Origin: Colwellia sp. | GTDB lineage: Bacteria > Pseudomonadota > Gammaproteobacteria > Enterobacterales > Alteromonadaceae | Direction of reading: 5' to 3' | Length of the DNA stretch: 64,000 bases | NCBI RefSeq assembly: GCF_013214175.1 | Contig: NZ_JABSPA010000005.1 | Span: 302,460 to 366,459 of the forward strand | In this document: one piece after another, positions 46,762 through 57,107 of the stretch | Numbering within the stretch: position 1 is the stretch's first letter | How the letters are laid out: each line of letters starts with the position of its first letter | Position numbers and translations under genes: made by a program | Notes under the pieces: generated by a model | Seen by the model: the letters and a program-made list of their open reading frames with translations, nothing else | Told to the model about the DNA's origin: nothing | Databases searched by the model: none

Positions 46762-46777
46762 GTTATATAACCTAATC

Positions 46778-49700
46778 CTAGCTATAACCCACGTAATCCG
46801 CCTGTAACTTCTTCGCCAGCATTGCGCTCATCATGGCTCGTAATGCAGCAGGCTTAACTAACTTACGCATATAACCAACATCGTAACTTTTAGCTTTATC
46901 TTCAATATCAGCCTCTGTGGTTGCGGTGATTAATATCGCCGGCAATGAATGATGACACTGACTACGTAAATCTTTAATCAAGGTCAAACCATCCACTTGC
47001 TGGTCTTGTGGATCTTCTCCCTGGCTATCTGTTCGGTAACCAAGCTGATAATCAACCAATAATATATCGATTTCATTACTGTGATTAGCAAATTCTGTTA
47101 AGGCTGTTTCTCTAGAGTCTGCCGCTAAGATATTACATTGCCATGCAGAGAGTAGTTCAACCATACCGCTAAGCACATCAGGATCATTATCTATGCATAA
47201 AACGGTGATATCTTTAAGTGCGACATTGAAGCTAGGTTTATTAATTGCTCTAGCAAGCACCACCGGCTCTGCTTGCTCGACTTGCACAGAAAACTTACAG
47301 CCTTGCATGGCTTTCGATTGTAAACTTAAACTGTGGCCCAATAACTGCGCCAAACTTTGGGTGATATTTAGACCTAAGCCCAAGCCCCTTCCTGCGTGAT
47401 TATTAGGAGTGTTAAGTTGGGTAAACTGTTCAAAAACCACTTCCTGCTTTTCAATTGGAATGCCTGGGCCATTATCGAGAATTTGGATAATAACTTGCTG
47501 GTTAAATACACGAGCACCTAATAACACTTTACCCGGACTGGCATACCGAAAAGCATTACCAACCAGATTTTGAATAATTCGCCTGAGTAAATGTCGATCA
47601 GACTTTACCCAAACCTTACTTGCTACTAGGCGAAACTCGACGGATTGCTCAATAGCCAATGCGGCAAACTCTTGCGCTAAATCTTCAAATAAGTCATTGA
47701 GAGCAAAAACTTGCACGTTAACTTTTATATTGCCACTTTCTAAACGGGCAATTTCAGCTAAATCCGCCAATAAATCATTGGCGGCTTTTAACGAGCGGTC
47801 AATATTCTCAACTTGCCTTTGTTGTACTTTGGTTAAATTACCCTGCTCTGACAGAGCCGATGTGAATAATCTAGCAGCTTCAAGAGGTTGCATTAAGTCA
47901 TGGCTACATGCCTTTAAATATTGGCTTTTTTTCAAATGCGCTTGTTCTGCTTTTTCATGGGCTTTTGCCAAGGCTTCATTAGTTTTGGCTAAGGTTAGTG
48001 TGCGTTCATAAACCCGAGTTTCCAGATCAAGGTTCGCTTCTTTTAAGACTTGCTCAGCTTGTCGATAGGCAGTGATATCCGAAAATAACATGACAAAACC
48101 ACCGCCCGGCAGTGGATTACCTTCAATACGAATAGTTTGACCACTGGCTTGTTGGCGCTCTGAACTATGTGGACTGCCTTTACGTAAAAAGTCCAGTCGA
48201 CGGTTCACTTGCGACTCTATGTCGCCAGAGCCACACAAGCCGCGTTGCACATTATAACGAATAAGGTCGGATATCGGGCTGCCGACATAGACTAACGCTG
48301 ACGGGTAATCGAATAAGTCTAAATATTTTTTATTCCAAGCAACGAGTCGTAATTGGTCATCGACAATTGAAATACCTTCACTAGCATTCTCAATGGCACT
48401 TTGCAGTAAATCTTGAGAAAATTGCTGCTTTTGACTTGATGCTTCTTCAACTAAAACCGCCAGTTCATCCAAGTCAAAATCACGCCCTTCTAGTGCTGAA
48501 CTCAACACTAAACGAGCCGATGAAGAGCCCATCACTGTGGCTAGCGTATTTTCAGTGTGTTGCAATAATTGCTGGTTATAGCCGGCATTGCCCAACTCTT
48601 TTTTATCATTAGCCAATAAAAAGCTATTAAAACTATCACGCGCTTTATCAATGCCAACAAAGCGAGACGATAACAGTTCTAAATCTCTGACATCTAACTG
48701 GCGTTTTTTCTCTACTGTTAACAGTTTTGGTGACTGCCACTCGAGAAACAGCGACGCTTGTACTCGCTCTTGTACACTCTGTCGGCTTATTTGTGATAAC
48801 GCCCACATCACTATGATATTTGCGCCTAAACTAAACAGCGTCGCGGTAGTTTTAACTGGTAAGAAGCCTTCGGCAAAGGGCGATGCATATAAGCCAAATT
48901 GCGGTAAGAAATTCAGCGTAAGCCATAAAATAAAACCTACTAATATGCCCGCATAGACTCCAACTAGGCTAGCTCGACGCCAATAAAACGCGGCAATTAA
49001 CGCCGGTGTAAGTTGGGCAAAAGCTCCAAAGGCGACTTCACCTAACGAAGACAGAGTATCTGGCGAAGCCATGATGAAAACACCGTAACCCAACATGATT
49101 ACGAACAAGGCTAGTAGCTTGCGAATATTTAACAGACGTTTGCGAAAATTGTCATAGTCAGTTTGTGCCACTTTTTGTCGACGATAGAGCAGCGGAAAGA
49201 CAATTTCATTACTTAGCATAGTACTTAAGGCTATAGCCGAGATGATTACCATAGAGCTTGCTGCAGATATCGCTCCTAAAAAGGCAAATAAGGTCAGCCA
49301 TGTTTGCTGAGTAACGTCGGGTAAAAACAGTACATAAGTATCTGCAGGGACTGTATGACCCAATAGCATTTGACCCGCTAACCCCATAGGAACGGCAAAG
49401 AAAGCAAAAACTAATAAGTACAGAGGAAAGACTCGGCGACTAAGCCAGGTATCTTTTTGATCTTTCAGCTCCACCACCATAACCTGAAATTGACGCGGCA
49501 AGGATAAAAACGCCGCCATTACTATCACCAGCATGGCAAACATAGATGTGACGTTATCGACGGTAAGTTGTTGCTCAAGTAGAACATTGGCATCGGCTTG
49601 CTGCCAAATATCTGCTGGTGAATCATAAAGTACAAAACAGACAAAGATACCGACGGCTAAAAAGGCAAACAACTTAACTAAAGATTCAAAAGCGATAGCC

Positions 49701-50266
49701 AACATCACACCTGGGTGACGTTCGGTGACATCAATATGTCTAATACCAAATAGCACGGTAAATACCGCTAGAACTAAACTGACCACCAAACCGATATGCC
49801 AACTAGTATAGCTTTGATCAATTTGAAGTTGCTGAAAAGAATAGACCATGGCTTTAAGCTGCAGCGCGATATAAGGCATGGTGCCTACTAGTGCAACGAT
49901 TGTCACCATAATAGCGAGGTTGTGTGACTTGCCAAAGCGAGCAGCCAGCAAATCAGCAATAGAGGTTAAATGTAGCTTTAAACTTACGCGAATTATGCGT
50001 TGGATAAATGGCCAAGCAAAGACAAAGAGTAGAATTGGCCCTAAGTAGATAGGTATGTGAGACAGTAGACTGGTTGATGCTTGCCCTGTGGTGCCTAAAA
50101 AGCTCCAAGAGGTACAATAAACCCCTAAGGTCAGTGCATAAATAATGCCCTGGCCTTTCTTCGCCAGTTGATGACGATATTTATCACCTAAGAAAGCAAT
50201 TAAAAATAATAAGCCGATATAAGCCAGACTCAACAGCACTAATTGCCAATTCGGAAACATAAACAC
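46778..50266 (-). CDS. SSS-transporter/histidine kinase/receiver hybrid (CbrA/NahK-like)
   Basis: The 1162-residue hybrid starts with an N-terminal sodium:solute symporter domain (about 1-500, ~13 membrane helices; GVYCTSWSFLGTTG, RHPGVMLAIAFESLVKLFAF). A PAS domain follows (about 630-745; GISIVDDQLRLVAWN), then a coiled coil and an H-box HDLMQPLEAARLF. The HATPase shows NLVGNAFRY, LDNGPGIP and GLGLGLN. A C-terminal receiver (about 1035-1155) has acceptor Asp in DYQLGY, an extra ~12-residue acidic insertion (SQGEDPQDQQ) and KP. CbrA-type proteins couple transport or sensing of nutrients to gene control. No cognate regulator is adjacent. Confidence 0.93.
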   Translation of the reverse strand: MFMFPNWQLVLLSLAYIGLLFLIAFLGDKYRHQLAKKGQGIIYALTLGVYCTSWSFLGTTGQASTSLLSHIPIYLGPILLFVFAWPFIQRIIRVSLKLHLTSIADLLAARFGKSHNLAIMVTIVALVGTMPYIALQLKAMVYSFQQLQIDQSYTSWHIGLVVSLVLAVFTVLFGIRHIDVTERHPGVMLAIAFESLVKLFAFLAVGIFVCFVLYDSPADIWQQADANVLLEQQLTVDNVTSMFAMLVIVMAAFLSLPRQFQVMVVELKDQKDTWLSRRVFPLYLLVFAFFAVPMGLAGQMLLGHTVPADTYVLFLPDVTQQTWLTLFAFLGAISAASSMVIISAIALSTMLSNEIVFPLLYRRQKVAQTDYDNFRKRLLNIRKLLALFVIMLGYGVFIMASPDTLSSLGEVAFGAFAQLTPALIAAFYWRRASLVGVYAGILVGFILWLTLNFLPQFGLYASPFAEGFLPVKTTATLFSLGANIIVMWALSQISRQSVQERVQASLFLEWQSPKLLTVEKKRQLDVRDLELLSSRFVGIDKARDSFNSFLLANDKKELGNAGYNQQLLQHTENTLATVMGSSSARLVLSSALEGRDFDLDELAVLVEEASSQKQQFSQDLLQSAIENASEGISIVDDQLRLVAWNKKYLDLFDYPSALVYVGSPISDLIRYNVQRGLCGSGDIESQVNRRLDFLRKGSPHSSERQQASGQTIRIEGNPLPGGGFVMLFSDITAYRQAEQVLKEANLDLETRVYERTLTLAKTNEALAKAHEKAEQAHLKKSQYLKACSHDLMQPLEAARLFTSALSEQGNLTKVQQRQVENIDRSLKAANDLLADLAEIARLESGNIKVNVQVFALNDLFEDLAQEFAALAIEQSVEFRLVASKVWVKSDRHLLRRIIQNLVGNAFRYASPGKVLLGARVFNQQVIIQILDNGPGIPIEKQEVVFEQFTQLNTPNNHAGRGLGLGLNITQSLAQLLGHSLSLQSKAMQGCKFSVQVEQAEPVVLARAINKPSFNVALKDITVLCIDNDPDVLSGMVELLSAWQCNILAADSRETALTEFANHSNEIDILLVDYQLGYRTDSQGEDPQDQQVDGLTLIKDLRSQCHHSLPAILITATTEADIEDKAKSYDVGYMRKLVKPAALRAMMSAMLAKKLQADYVGYS

Positions 50267-50460
50267 TCGCTACTATTATTTTTATGGGAAAGTTACCACA
50301 ATGTGGAATCATGATACCCGTTCCACTTCATAATGCAGCATTCATTAGGAATTTAAAAGGCTTTAGAGAAGGCAGGCAGTAAGCAATAGGTATTATTAAG
50401 CAGAGTTCCTGCATTCTCTATTAAACCAGACAACAATAAAAAGATTACTATGTAATTATT

Positions 50461-50469
50461 TGTTAGAAT
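50461..50469 (+). promoter_or_regulatory. Extended -10 promoter of the TPP riboswitch transcript
   Basis: TG-T-TAGAAT (50461-50469) fits an extended -10. The predicted start (~50476) coincides with the first base pair of the aptamer P1 stem at 50477. Confidence 0.5.
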
Positions 50470-50474
50470 AGCGT

Positions 50475-50590
50475 GCAACCAAGGGGTGCGCTGTCATTTG
50501 ATTTTTCAATTGATTTGCCGCTGAGATATATACTCTTTGAACCTGGGCAGAAAATTAACTTAATTAGTTTTCTGGCATAGGGATGGTTAT
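50475..50590 (+). promoter_or_regulatory. TPP (THI-box) riboswitch aptamer
   Basis: The conserved words occur in order: AAGGGGTGC (50481-50489), GCTGAGA (50520-50526), CTTTGAACCTG (50534-50544) and GGCATAGGGA (50574-50583). The P1 stem is AACCA (50477-50481) with TGGTT (50584-50588). An extended variable arm is CAGAAAATTAA (50548-50558) with TTAGTTTTCTG (50563-50573). It binds thiamine pyrophosphate and should switch off the uptake genes when TPP is plentiful. Confidence 0.92.
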
Positions 50591-50601
50591 AGATAAAATT
50601 A

Positions 50602-50652
50602 ATACCAAGTGCATTAACTCTACGTTGAGCAATAAATTCGTGTAATTGGTAT
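50602..50652 (+). promoter_or_regulatory. Expression-platform stem after the TPP aptamer
   Basis: ATACCAA (50602-50608) can pair with TTGGTAT (50646-50652), enclosing CTC/GAG. There is no T-run, so control is probably at translation or by Rho rather than an intrinsic terminator. Confidence 0.45.
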
Positions 50653-50717
50653 AACATTCTTCAAATTCATCCTCATTGCACACGCCTCTATTTTTATTTT
50701 TGTTGATGAGATTTTTA

Positions 50718-52880
50718 ATGACCTTCCCAAAATCGGCTATTTGCTTAGCTATCACCGCCAGTATTTTTAACGTTACCGCCTTCGCTGAAGAGCAAGTGAG
50801 TAATGACACTAACAGCAATGACAATGTTGAAACCATCACGGTTACCAGTGATTTTCGTCAGCAAAGTCTGCAAAAGGCTCCCGTCTCAATGTCGGTTTTA
50901 ACCGATATAGACATTAAGCAGCGTAATGCTAAACATCTTGAAGAGTTGATTGCGATTAGCCCTAATGTTAACTTTGCCAGTGGTTCACAACGAGCACGTT
51001 ATTATCAAATCCGTGGCATTGGTGAGCGTAGTCAATTTAAAGAGCCGATTAACCCATCAGTAGGTATGATTATTGACGAAGTAGATTTTACTGGGATTGG
51101 CAGTGTTGCTTCTTTATTTGATGTTAAACAGGCTGAAGTATTTCGTGGTCCACAAGGTACTCGTTTTGGCGCTAATGCCATTGCCGGTATGATCAATATC
51201 ACTACCAATGAACCAACGGAAGACTTTGAAGGTGCCGTACAACTGGGTGTTGGCAATTATAATACTTTTGATTTAGGTGTAGCCTTATCGGGACCTGCCA
51301 GCGATTCAGTAAATTACCGCTTAGCTGTTAATCAAAGTAACAGTGATGGCTATATCGAAAATGTGCATTTGCAGCGCGATGATACTAACAACCGTGATGA
51401 ATTAAGCATACGTGGCAAGTTAGCCATTGAAGCGAGTAACAACCTTACTATTGACCTAGCTGGTTTCTATTTTGATTTCGATAACGGTTATGATGCCTAT
51501 TCATTAGATAACACCCGAGAGACCTATTCAGATCAGCCAGGTTTTGATCAACAAGAAACCACTGCCTTTTCGGCTAAATTTACCTATCAAGGTTTTGACA
51601 GTGCGACAATCTTAGCCATTGTAAGTACTGCTGATTCAGATTTAGCTTATGGCTATGATGAAGATTGGGCCTTTGGCGAATATGAATGGATTAGTAATAA
51701 GCCAGTTTATACTCCCGACCCATGTATTACCCCAACTGGTTGTTTAGCTGATTTTGATGGTTACTCATCCACCGATCATTATTACCGCGAGAAAGCCGTA
51801 TTAACTTCTGAGTTACGTGCAATATCTAAGCAAGGCCAAGAAATTTTTAATGGCAGCACCGCTTGGGTTGCGGGTGCTTACTTCAAGCAAGACGACGAAG
51901 ATCTTTTGCGCCAATACACTTATGCCGATGGTGATTTCACCTCGACTAATGAACGTACTAGTGTCGCGGTTTATGGGCAATTAGATACTCAGTTAAGTGA
52001 ACGCTGGTCATTAATTTCTGGTTTGCGTATTGAAAATTACAGTGCCGACTATAACAACTCTGATCAATTTGATGACAGTATTGACGATACTATGGTTGGC
52101 GGTAAGTTAGTACTTAGTTACCAACAAAATCAAGATAGCTTGTGGTATGCCTCAATCAACCGCGGCTATAAAGCCGGTGGCCATAATACCGACGGTACTT
52201 TACCTGAGGATTTACGTACTTTTGATCCTGAGTATTTACTGAACTATGAATTGGGTTATAAAGTTTCTTTACTTGATAATAGTGCTTATGTACGCAGCTC
52301 TGTGTTTTATATGGATCGCGAAGATGTACAGGTTAGCAGCTCTAAAACCATAGAACGTCAAGATGGTAGTTCTGAATTCATTAGCTATTTAGGTAATGCG
52401 GCTACTGGCACTAACTACGGTATTGAAGTTGAAGCGGCTTTTGACTTAAATGACTTTGTTAACGTTTACGGTTCATTTGGATTACTTGAAACTGAATTTG
52501 ATGACTTTATTAATGCTGAAGGTGAATCTTTAGATGGTCGTGAACAAGCTCATGCGCCAAATTATCAATTTAATGTCGGTATCAACATTCTACCTACTGA
52601 AAACTGGTTAATTAACTTATCTGTTGACGGTAAAGATAGTTTCTATTTCTCCGATAGCCATGATGAGCAATCTGAATCAGTAGCATTACTTAACGCTTCC
52701 ATTGCTTACATACAAGATAATTGGCAAGTGAAGCTTTGGGGCCGAAACCTTACCGACGAAGCATATGCTAACCGTGGTTTTTATTTTGGTAATGATCCTC
52801 GCGATGGTTATACTGCCAAGCAATATACCCAGCTATCTGAGCCATTAGTTTTTGGTGCTAGCTTAGATTATCAATTTTAA
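50718..52880 (+). CDS. TonB-dependent outer-membrane receptor, probable thiamine receptor
   Basis: The 720-residue product (from MTFPKSAICLAITASIFNV) has a signal peptide ending near AFAEE and a plug domain. The plug shows VETITVTSDFRQQSLQKAPVSMSVLT, a TonB-box-like start and VFRGPQGTRFGANAIAGMINI. A 22-strand barrel follows, ending in LVFGASLDYQF with terminal Phe. It imports a large or scarce ligand using TonB energy. The TPP riboswitch and downstream YkoF/PnuT/kinase genes point to thiamine. Upstream in-frame starts exist at 50676 and 50706; GAG seven bases before 50718 favours 50718. Confidence 0.9.
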   Translation: MTFPKSAICLAITASIFNVTAFAEEQVSNDTNSNDNVETITVTSDFRQQSLQKAPVSMSVLTDIDIKQRNAKHLEELIAISPNVNFASGSQRARYYQIRGIGERSQFKEPINPSVGMIIDEVDFTGIGSVASLFDVKQAEVFRGPQGTRFGANAIAGMINITTNEPTEDFEGAVQLGVGNYNTFDLGVALSGPASDSVNYRLAVNQSNSDGYIENVHLQRDDTNNRDELSIRGKLAIEASNNLTIDLAGFYFDFDNGYDAYSLDNTRETYSDQPGFDQQETTAFSAKFTYQGFDSATILAIVSTADSDLAYGYDEDWAFGEYEWISNKPVYTPDPCITPTGCLADFDGYSSTDHYYREKAVLTSELRAISKQGQEIFNGSTAWVAGAYFKQDDEDLLRQYTYADGDFTSTNERTSVAVYGQLDTQLSERWSLISGLRIENYSADYNNSDQFDDSIDDTMVGGKLVLSYQQNQDSLWYASINRGYKAGGHNTDGTLPEDLRTFDPEYLLNYELGYKVSLLDNSAYVRSSVFYMDREDVQVSSSKTIERQDGSSEFISYLGNAATGTNYGIEVEAAFDLNDFVNVYGSFGLLETEFDDFINAEGESLDGREQAHAPNYQFNVGINILPTENWLINLSVDGKDSFYFSDSHDEQSESVALLNASIAYIQDNWQVKLWGRNLTDEAYANRGFYFGNDPRDGYTAKQYTQLSEPLVFGASLDYQF

Positions 52881-52893
52881 TTAGCATGACTTG

Positions 52894-52921
52894 TATTAGG
52901 GGGATATCTACCCCTCTAATA
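52894..52921 (+). promoter_or_regulatory. Intercistronic hairpin after the TonB receptor gene
   Basis: TATTAG-GGGG (52894-52903) pairs with CCCC-T-CTAATA (52911-52921) with one bulge. There is no T-run. It may dampen read-through or protect the receptor mRNA relative to the transporter genes. Confidence 0.5.
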
Positions 52922-52939
52922 CACTTATAAAGGTACTTT

Positions 52940-53206
52940 ATGAAAATTTCTATCGAACTGAGCTTATACCCGTTAGCAGAAGAGCAATATAAAACTGAGA
53001 TTTGGGCATTTATCAAAAGGCTTAGAGCTGTTGAAGGTTTACAAGTGATAACCAACGGCATGAGTACCCAAGTATTTGGTGATTACGATCTAGCAGTCAG
53101 CCATGTTATGGCTGAGATAAAACACGTGCATCAAACCACGGGTGCAGCGGTTTTTGTCTGTAAATTCATTAATGGTGATCGTTCACAAGTAGAAGCGGAA
53201 AGTTAA
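52940..53206 (+). CDS. YkoF-like thiamine/HMP-binding protein
   Basis: The 88-residue single ferredoxin-like YkoF/MTH1187 domain has IELSLYPLAEEQYKTEIWAFIKRLRAVEGLQVITNGMSTQVFGDY. YkoF proteins bind thiamine or hydroxymethylpyrimidine and accompany thiamine transporters. AAAGGTAC upstream is the ribosome binding site. Its stop overlaps the next start by one base. It has no signal peptide, so it acts in the cytoplasm. Confidence 0.85.
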   Translation: MKISIELSLYPLAEEQYKTEIWAFIKRLRAVEGLQVITNGMSTQVFGDYDLAVSHVMAEIKHVHQTTGAAVFVCKFINGDRSQVEAES

Positions 53207-53850
53207 TGTCTGAAATTTTTGCCAGTGTAATAAGTTACTTCCAACAACTGCCATGGCTTGAGCTTATTGCCATGGTGTTATCGCTTGCCTATGTCATCTT
53301 AGCTGCTAAAGGCTCTTTATGGTGTTGGCCAGCCGCCTTTATCAGTACTGCGTTATACACTTATATTTTTTATGATGTTTTGCTGTTAATGGATAGTGCC
53401 TTAAACGCTTATTATTTATTTATGGCTGTCTATGGTTACTGGCAATGGTCTAAACATACAGACAATAGCGCAAATAAAAGGGTTGAGCTAACAATCGTTA
53501 GTTGGGGGCTAAGTTGGCATGTAAAAGCTTGTCTAGCTTTAGCGGTAGTTGCTACGATTTTAGGTTATATAATGGCTACCTATACTCCTGCAGACTTCGC
53601 TTACCTCGATACCTTCACCACTGTTTATGCGGTATTTGCTACCTATTTAGTTACTCAAAAGGTCTTAGAAAACTGGCTCTACTGGATTGTTATCGACTTT
53701 ATTTCTATCTATTTATATATAGAAAAAGGCCTAGTACCGACGACGGTGTTATTCATTATCTTTGTTATTGTTGCTGGTTACGGTTACTTCAAATGGTTAA
53801 GTATATATAAGAAGTCTGCAATCAATTTACAGCCTGCGGCTACTAGCTAA
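53206..53850 (+). CDS. pnuT: PnuC-family transporter, probable thiamine permease PnuT
   Basis: The 214-residue product has seven or eight membrane helices and PnuC family motifs WCWPAAFISTALYTYIFYDVLLLMDSALNAYYLFMAVYGYWQW and NWLYWIVIDFISIYLYIEKGL. PnuC proteins carry nicotinamide riboside; the riboswitch-linked PnuT branch carries thiamine by facilitated diffusion. The substrate is assigned from context: TPP riboswitch, YkoF-like neighbour and downstream kinase. Confidence 0.87.
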   Translation: MSEIFASVISYFQQLPWLELIAMVLSLAYVILAAKGSLWCWPAAFISTALYTYIFYDVLLLMDSALNAYYLFMAVYGYWQWSKHTDNSANKRVELTIVSWGLSWHVKACLALAVVATILGYIMATYTPADFAYLDTFTTVYAVFATYLVTQKVLENWLYWIVIDFISIYLYIEKGLVPTTVLFIIFVIVAGYGYFKWLSIYKKSAINLQPAATS

Positions 53851-53862
53851 GACTATACTTTT

Positions 53863-54819
53863 ATGGCTGTTCCTATTGATGTAATTAACTCACTGAAATC
53901 TCTGCCTTGTTTTACTGAGATTAAAGCCATTAGTTTATTAGCTAATGGCTTGAGCCAAACATCACTCAAAGTTACCACCACGGCACAGGTATTTTTTGCC
54001 AAGAAACTTAATGAAGAAACAGCGAGTACAGAAATATCTTGTGCTCTGCTTTGTGCCCGCGTTAATTCCTCACGTACTTCAGAGTTAGGTAGAAAGAAAA
54101 AATTAAGCCCACAGGTCATTTATCATGATCAACAATGGTTGGTGACCGAATTTATTAACGGTATCACCCTTTCGGATTCAGATGTCAAAAATGATATAAA
54201 GATTTCAACGGCATTAACACTTATGGCAAAGCTACATCAATTACCTACTGCTGTTGCTATGCAATCAATTAACCAGCTAAACACGACGCTATCAGTCAAG
54301 CGTTTATTGACTAACCCTGCCCCCTTCATAGCTAAACACAGCTACTTTTTAGATAAAGTAACCAAGTCACTGTCTACCACCATAACTAGCCTTATTATTG
54401 CGGATAAGACCCCTAGCGTACTTTGTCATGGAGATATTAATTTCACCAATATTCTACTAGATGATAAACAAAGGCCATGGCTAATAGATTTTGAATGTGC
54501 TCATGTAGCACCAGTGGAATTCGACTTAGCCATGTTTATCGCGGTAAACAATATTGCTGACTCTAGCATAGCTGGGATAGTTGATGACTATGGCAAGTTA
54601 GTACCTAGATATCGCCCTAATAGTAAGTTACTAAATCACTATATTCTTTATAGTTTCTACATTAATGGCTTATGGTACTTTGATAATATCAATGAACTAC
54701 CCGATGATAACGTAATGTATGCCCTAGGCATCGAACAGTGGTCTGCGTTCGACCGGTTTGCGAATGAACACTCGATCATTGTGCCAAAACTCATGTCGAT
54801 TATTGATGCCGAAAGTTAA
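53863..54819 (+). CDS. Choline/thiamine kinase-like phosphotransferase
   Basis: The 318-residue APH/choline-kinase-fold protein has the catalytic Brenner motif LCHGDINFTNILLDD (Asp base) and the metal-binding LIDFECAHVAPVEFDLAMF. Located 12 bases after pnuT, it would phosphorylate imported thiamine and trap it, as ThiK does in enterobacteria. Specificity is inferred from context only. Followed by a bidirectional terminator facing the ATP synthase operon. Confidence 0.85.
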   Translation: MAVPIDVINSLKSLPCFTEIKAISLLANGLSQTSLKVTTTAQVFFAKKLNEETASTEISCALLCARVNSSRTSELGRKKKLSPQVIYHDQQWLVTEFINGITLSDSDVKNDIKISTALTLMAKLHQLPTAVAMQSINQLNTTLSVKRLLTNPAPFIAKHSYFLDKVTKSLSTTITSLIIADKTPSVLCHGDINFTNILLDDKQRPWLIDFECAHVAPVEFDLAMFIAVNNIADSSIAGIVDDYGKLVPRYRPNSKLLNHYILYSFYINGLWYFDNINELPDDNVMYALGIEQWSAFDRFANEHSIIVPKLMSIIDAES

Positions 54820-55138
54820 TGACGGGAATTGATGCCGATAATGAATAGCTACTTGTCTTACTGCAGCTTGTTAATTAAAGCGGTTAACGAAGTAACAGCC
54901 TACATATATAGATTCTAATGGACCTATTTTTATACTCTTACTCAATAGTATGACAGACACAAAAAAGCCACTTTACTAAAATAGTAAAGCGGCTTTTCAA
55001 ATTCTGATTCTGTGTTCACTTCTTAACTCTATTTACTTCTCTTCTCTTCTCTTATTAAAGGTAAGGTAAGAAAAGTAAAAGTCAGAAATCACTAAACCCG
55101 AAGGTATATAACTAGTAACTAGCTAAAGTAACTAACTA
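54820..55138. other. Spacer between convergent thiamine and ATP synthase operons
   Basis: Contains the strong bidirectional terminator (54963-54997) and a TCTTCTCT-rich stretch near 55036-55052. No coding sequence. Confidence 0.6.
54963..54997. terminator. Bidirectional terminator between thiamine operon and atpC
   Basis: AAAAGCC-A-CTTTACTA (54963-54978) pairs with TAGTAAAG-C-GGCTTTT (54982-54997) around AAA, with one mismatch. A- and T-tracts on the two flanks serve both strands. Confidence 0.9.
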
Positions 55139-55561
55139 TTAAACTTTCTTGCTAACCGCTTGGATAACGCGTAATTGCGCTTCCGCACGAGCTAATTCAG
55201 CAGAAACAGCAGTATAGTCAACATCAACGCCATTGGCGTTCATATTTTCTTCTGCACGTTTTTTCGCATCAAGAGCAGCTTGCTCATCCAAATCCGCAGC
55301 ACGTGTAGCAACATCTGCTAATACGATAACGTTATTTGGTTGAACTTCTAACATACCACCTGAAAGATAGATTACTTCTTCAGTACCATCTTCTTTAGTG
55401 ATTAATGCCATACCAGGTTTTAGTGAGGTCAATAAAGGTGCATGACCAGGCATAATGCCTAACTCACCTTCACTACCTGTGATCTGTAATGATTTAATGC
55501 TACCAGAAAATAAGCTTTCCTCAGCACTAACAACATTTAGATTTACAGTAAATAATGCCAT
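55139..55561 (-). CDS. atpC: ATP synthase F1 epsilon subunit
   Basis: The 140-residue product has an N-terminal beta-sandwich ([45 protein letters not shown]) and a C-terminal two-helix regulatory arm ([20 protein letters not shown]). It connects F1 to the c-ring and inhibits ATP hydrolysis. Last gene of the operon, 58 bases after atpD, with an 11-bp hairpin in the gap. Confidence 0.97.
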   Translation of the reverse strand: MALFTVNLNVVSAEESLFSGSIKSLQITGSEGELGIMPGHAPLLTSLKPGMALITKEDGTEEVIYLSGGMLEVQPNNVIVLADVATRAADLDEQAALDAKKRAEENMNANGVDVDYTAVSAELARAEAQLRVIQAVSKKV

Positions 55562-55581
55562 TTGACTCGACCTCTATTACT

Positions 55582-55612
55582 GTAAGCACTTACACTCGGT
55601 ATAAGTGCTTAC
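55582..55612 (-). promoter_or_regulatory. Intercistronic hairpin atpD-atpC
   Basis: A perfect 11-bp stem GTAAGCACTTA / TAAGTGCTTAC has a 9-base loop (55593-55601). There is no T-run. A processing or stability element is likely rather than a terminator. Confidence 0.6.
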
Positions 55613-55619
55613 TAGTTAA

Positions 55620-57052
<1,433 letters not shown>

Positions 57053-57107
57053 TTCTTTAAATTACGAAAATTGTTATCAGTTCAGTTCAATTACAGAACT
57101 AAACTGT

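Larger units (their letters stand above)
50267..50717. other. Intergenic region upstream of the thiamine operon
   Basis: The first ~190 bases hold an imperfect hairpin (GAGAA..CAGG 50366-50376 with CCTG..TTCTC 50408-50418) and no coding sequence. The rest is the promoter, TPP riboswitch and expression platform described separately. Confidence 0.6.

Noticed and set aside
50463..50657. Minus-strand open frame of 64 codons upstream of the TonB receptor
   Set aside because: It lies on the opposite strand of the TPP riboswitch, and the conserved aptamer words explain the sequence.
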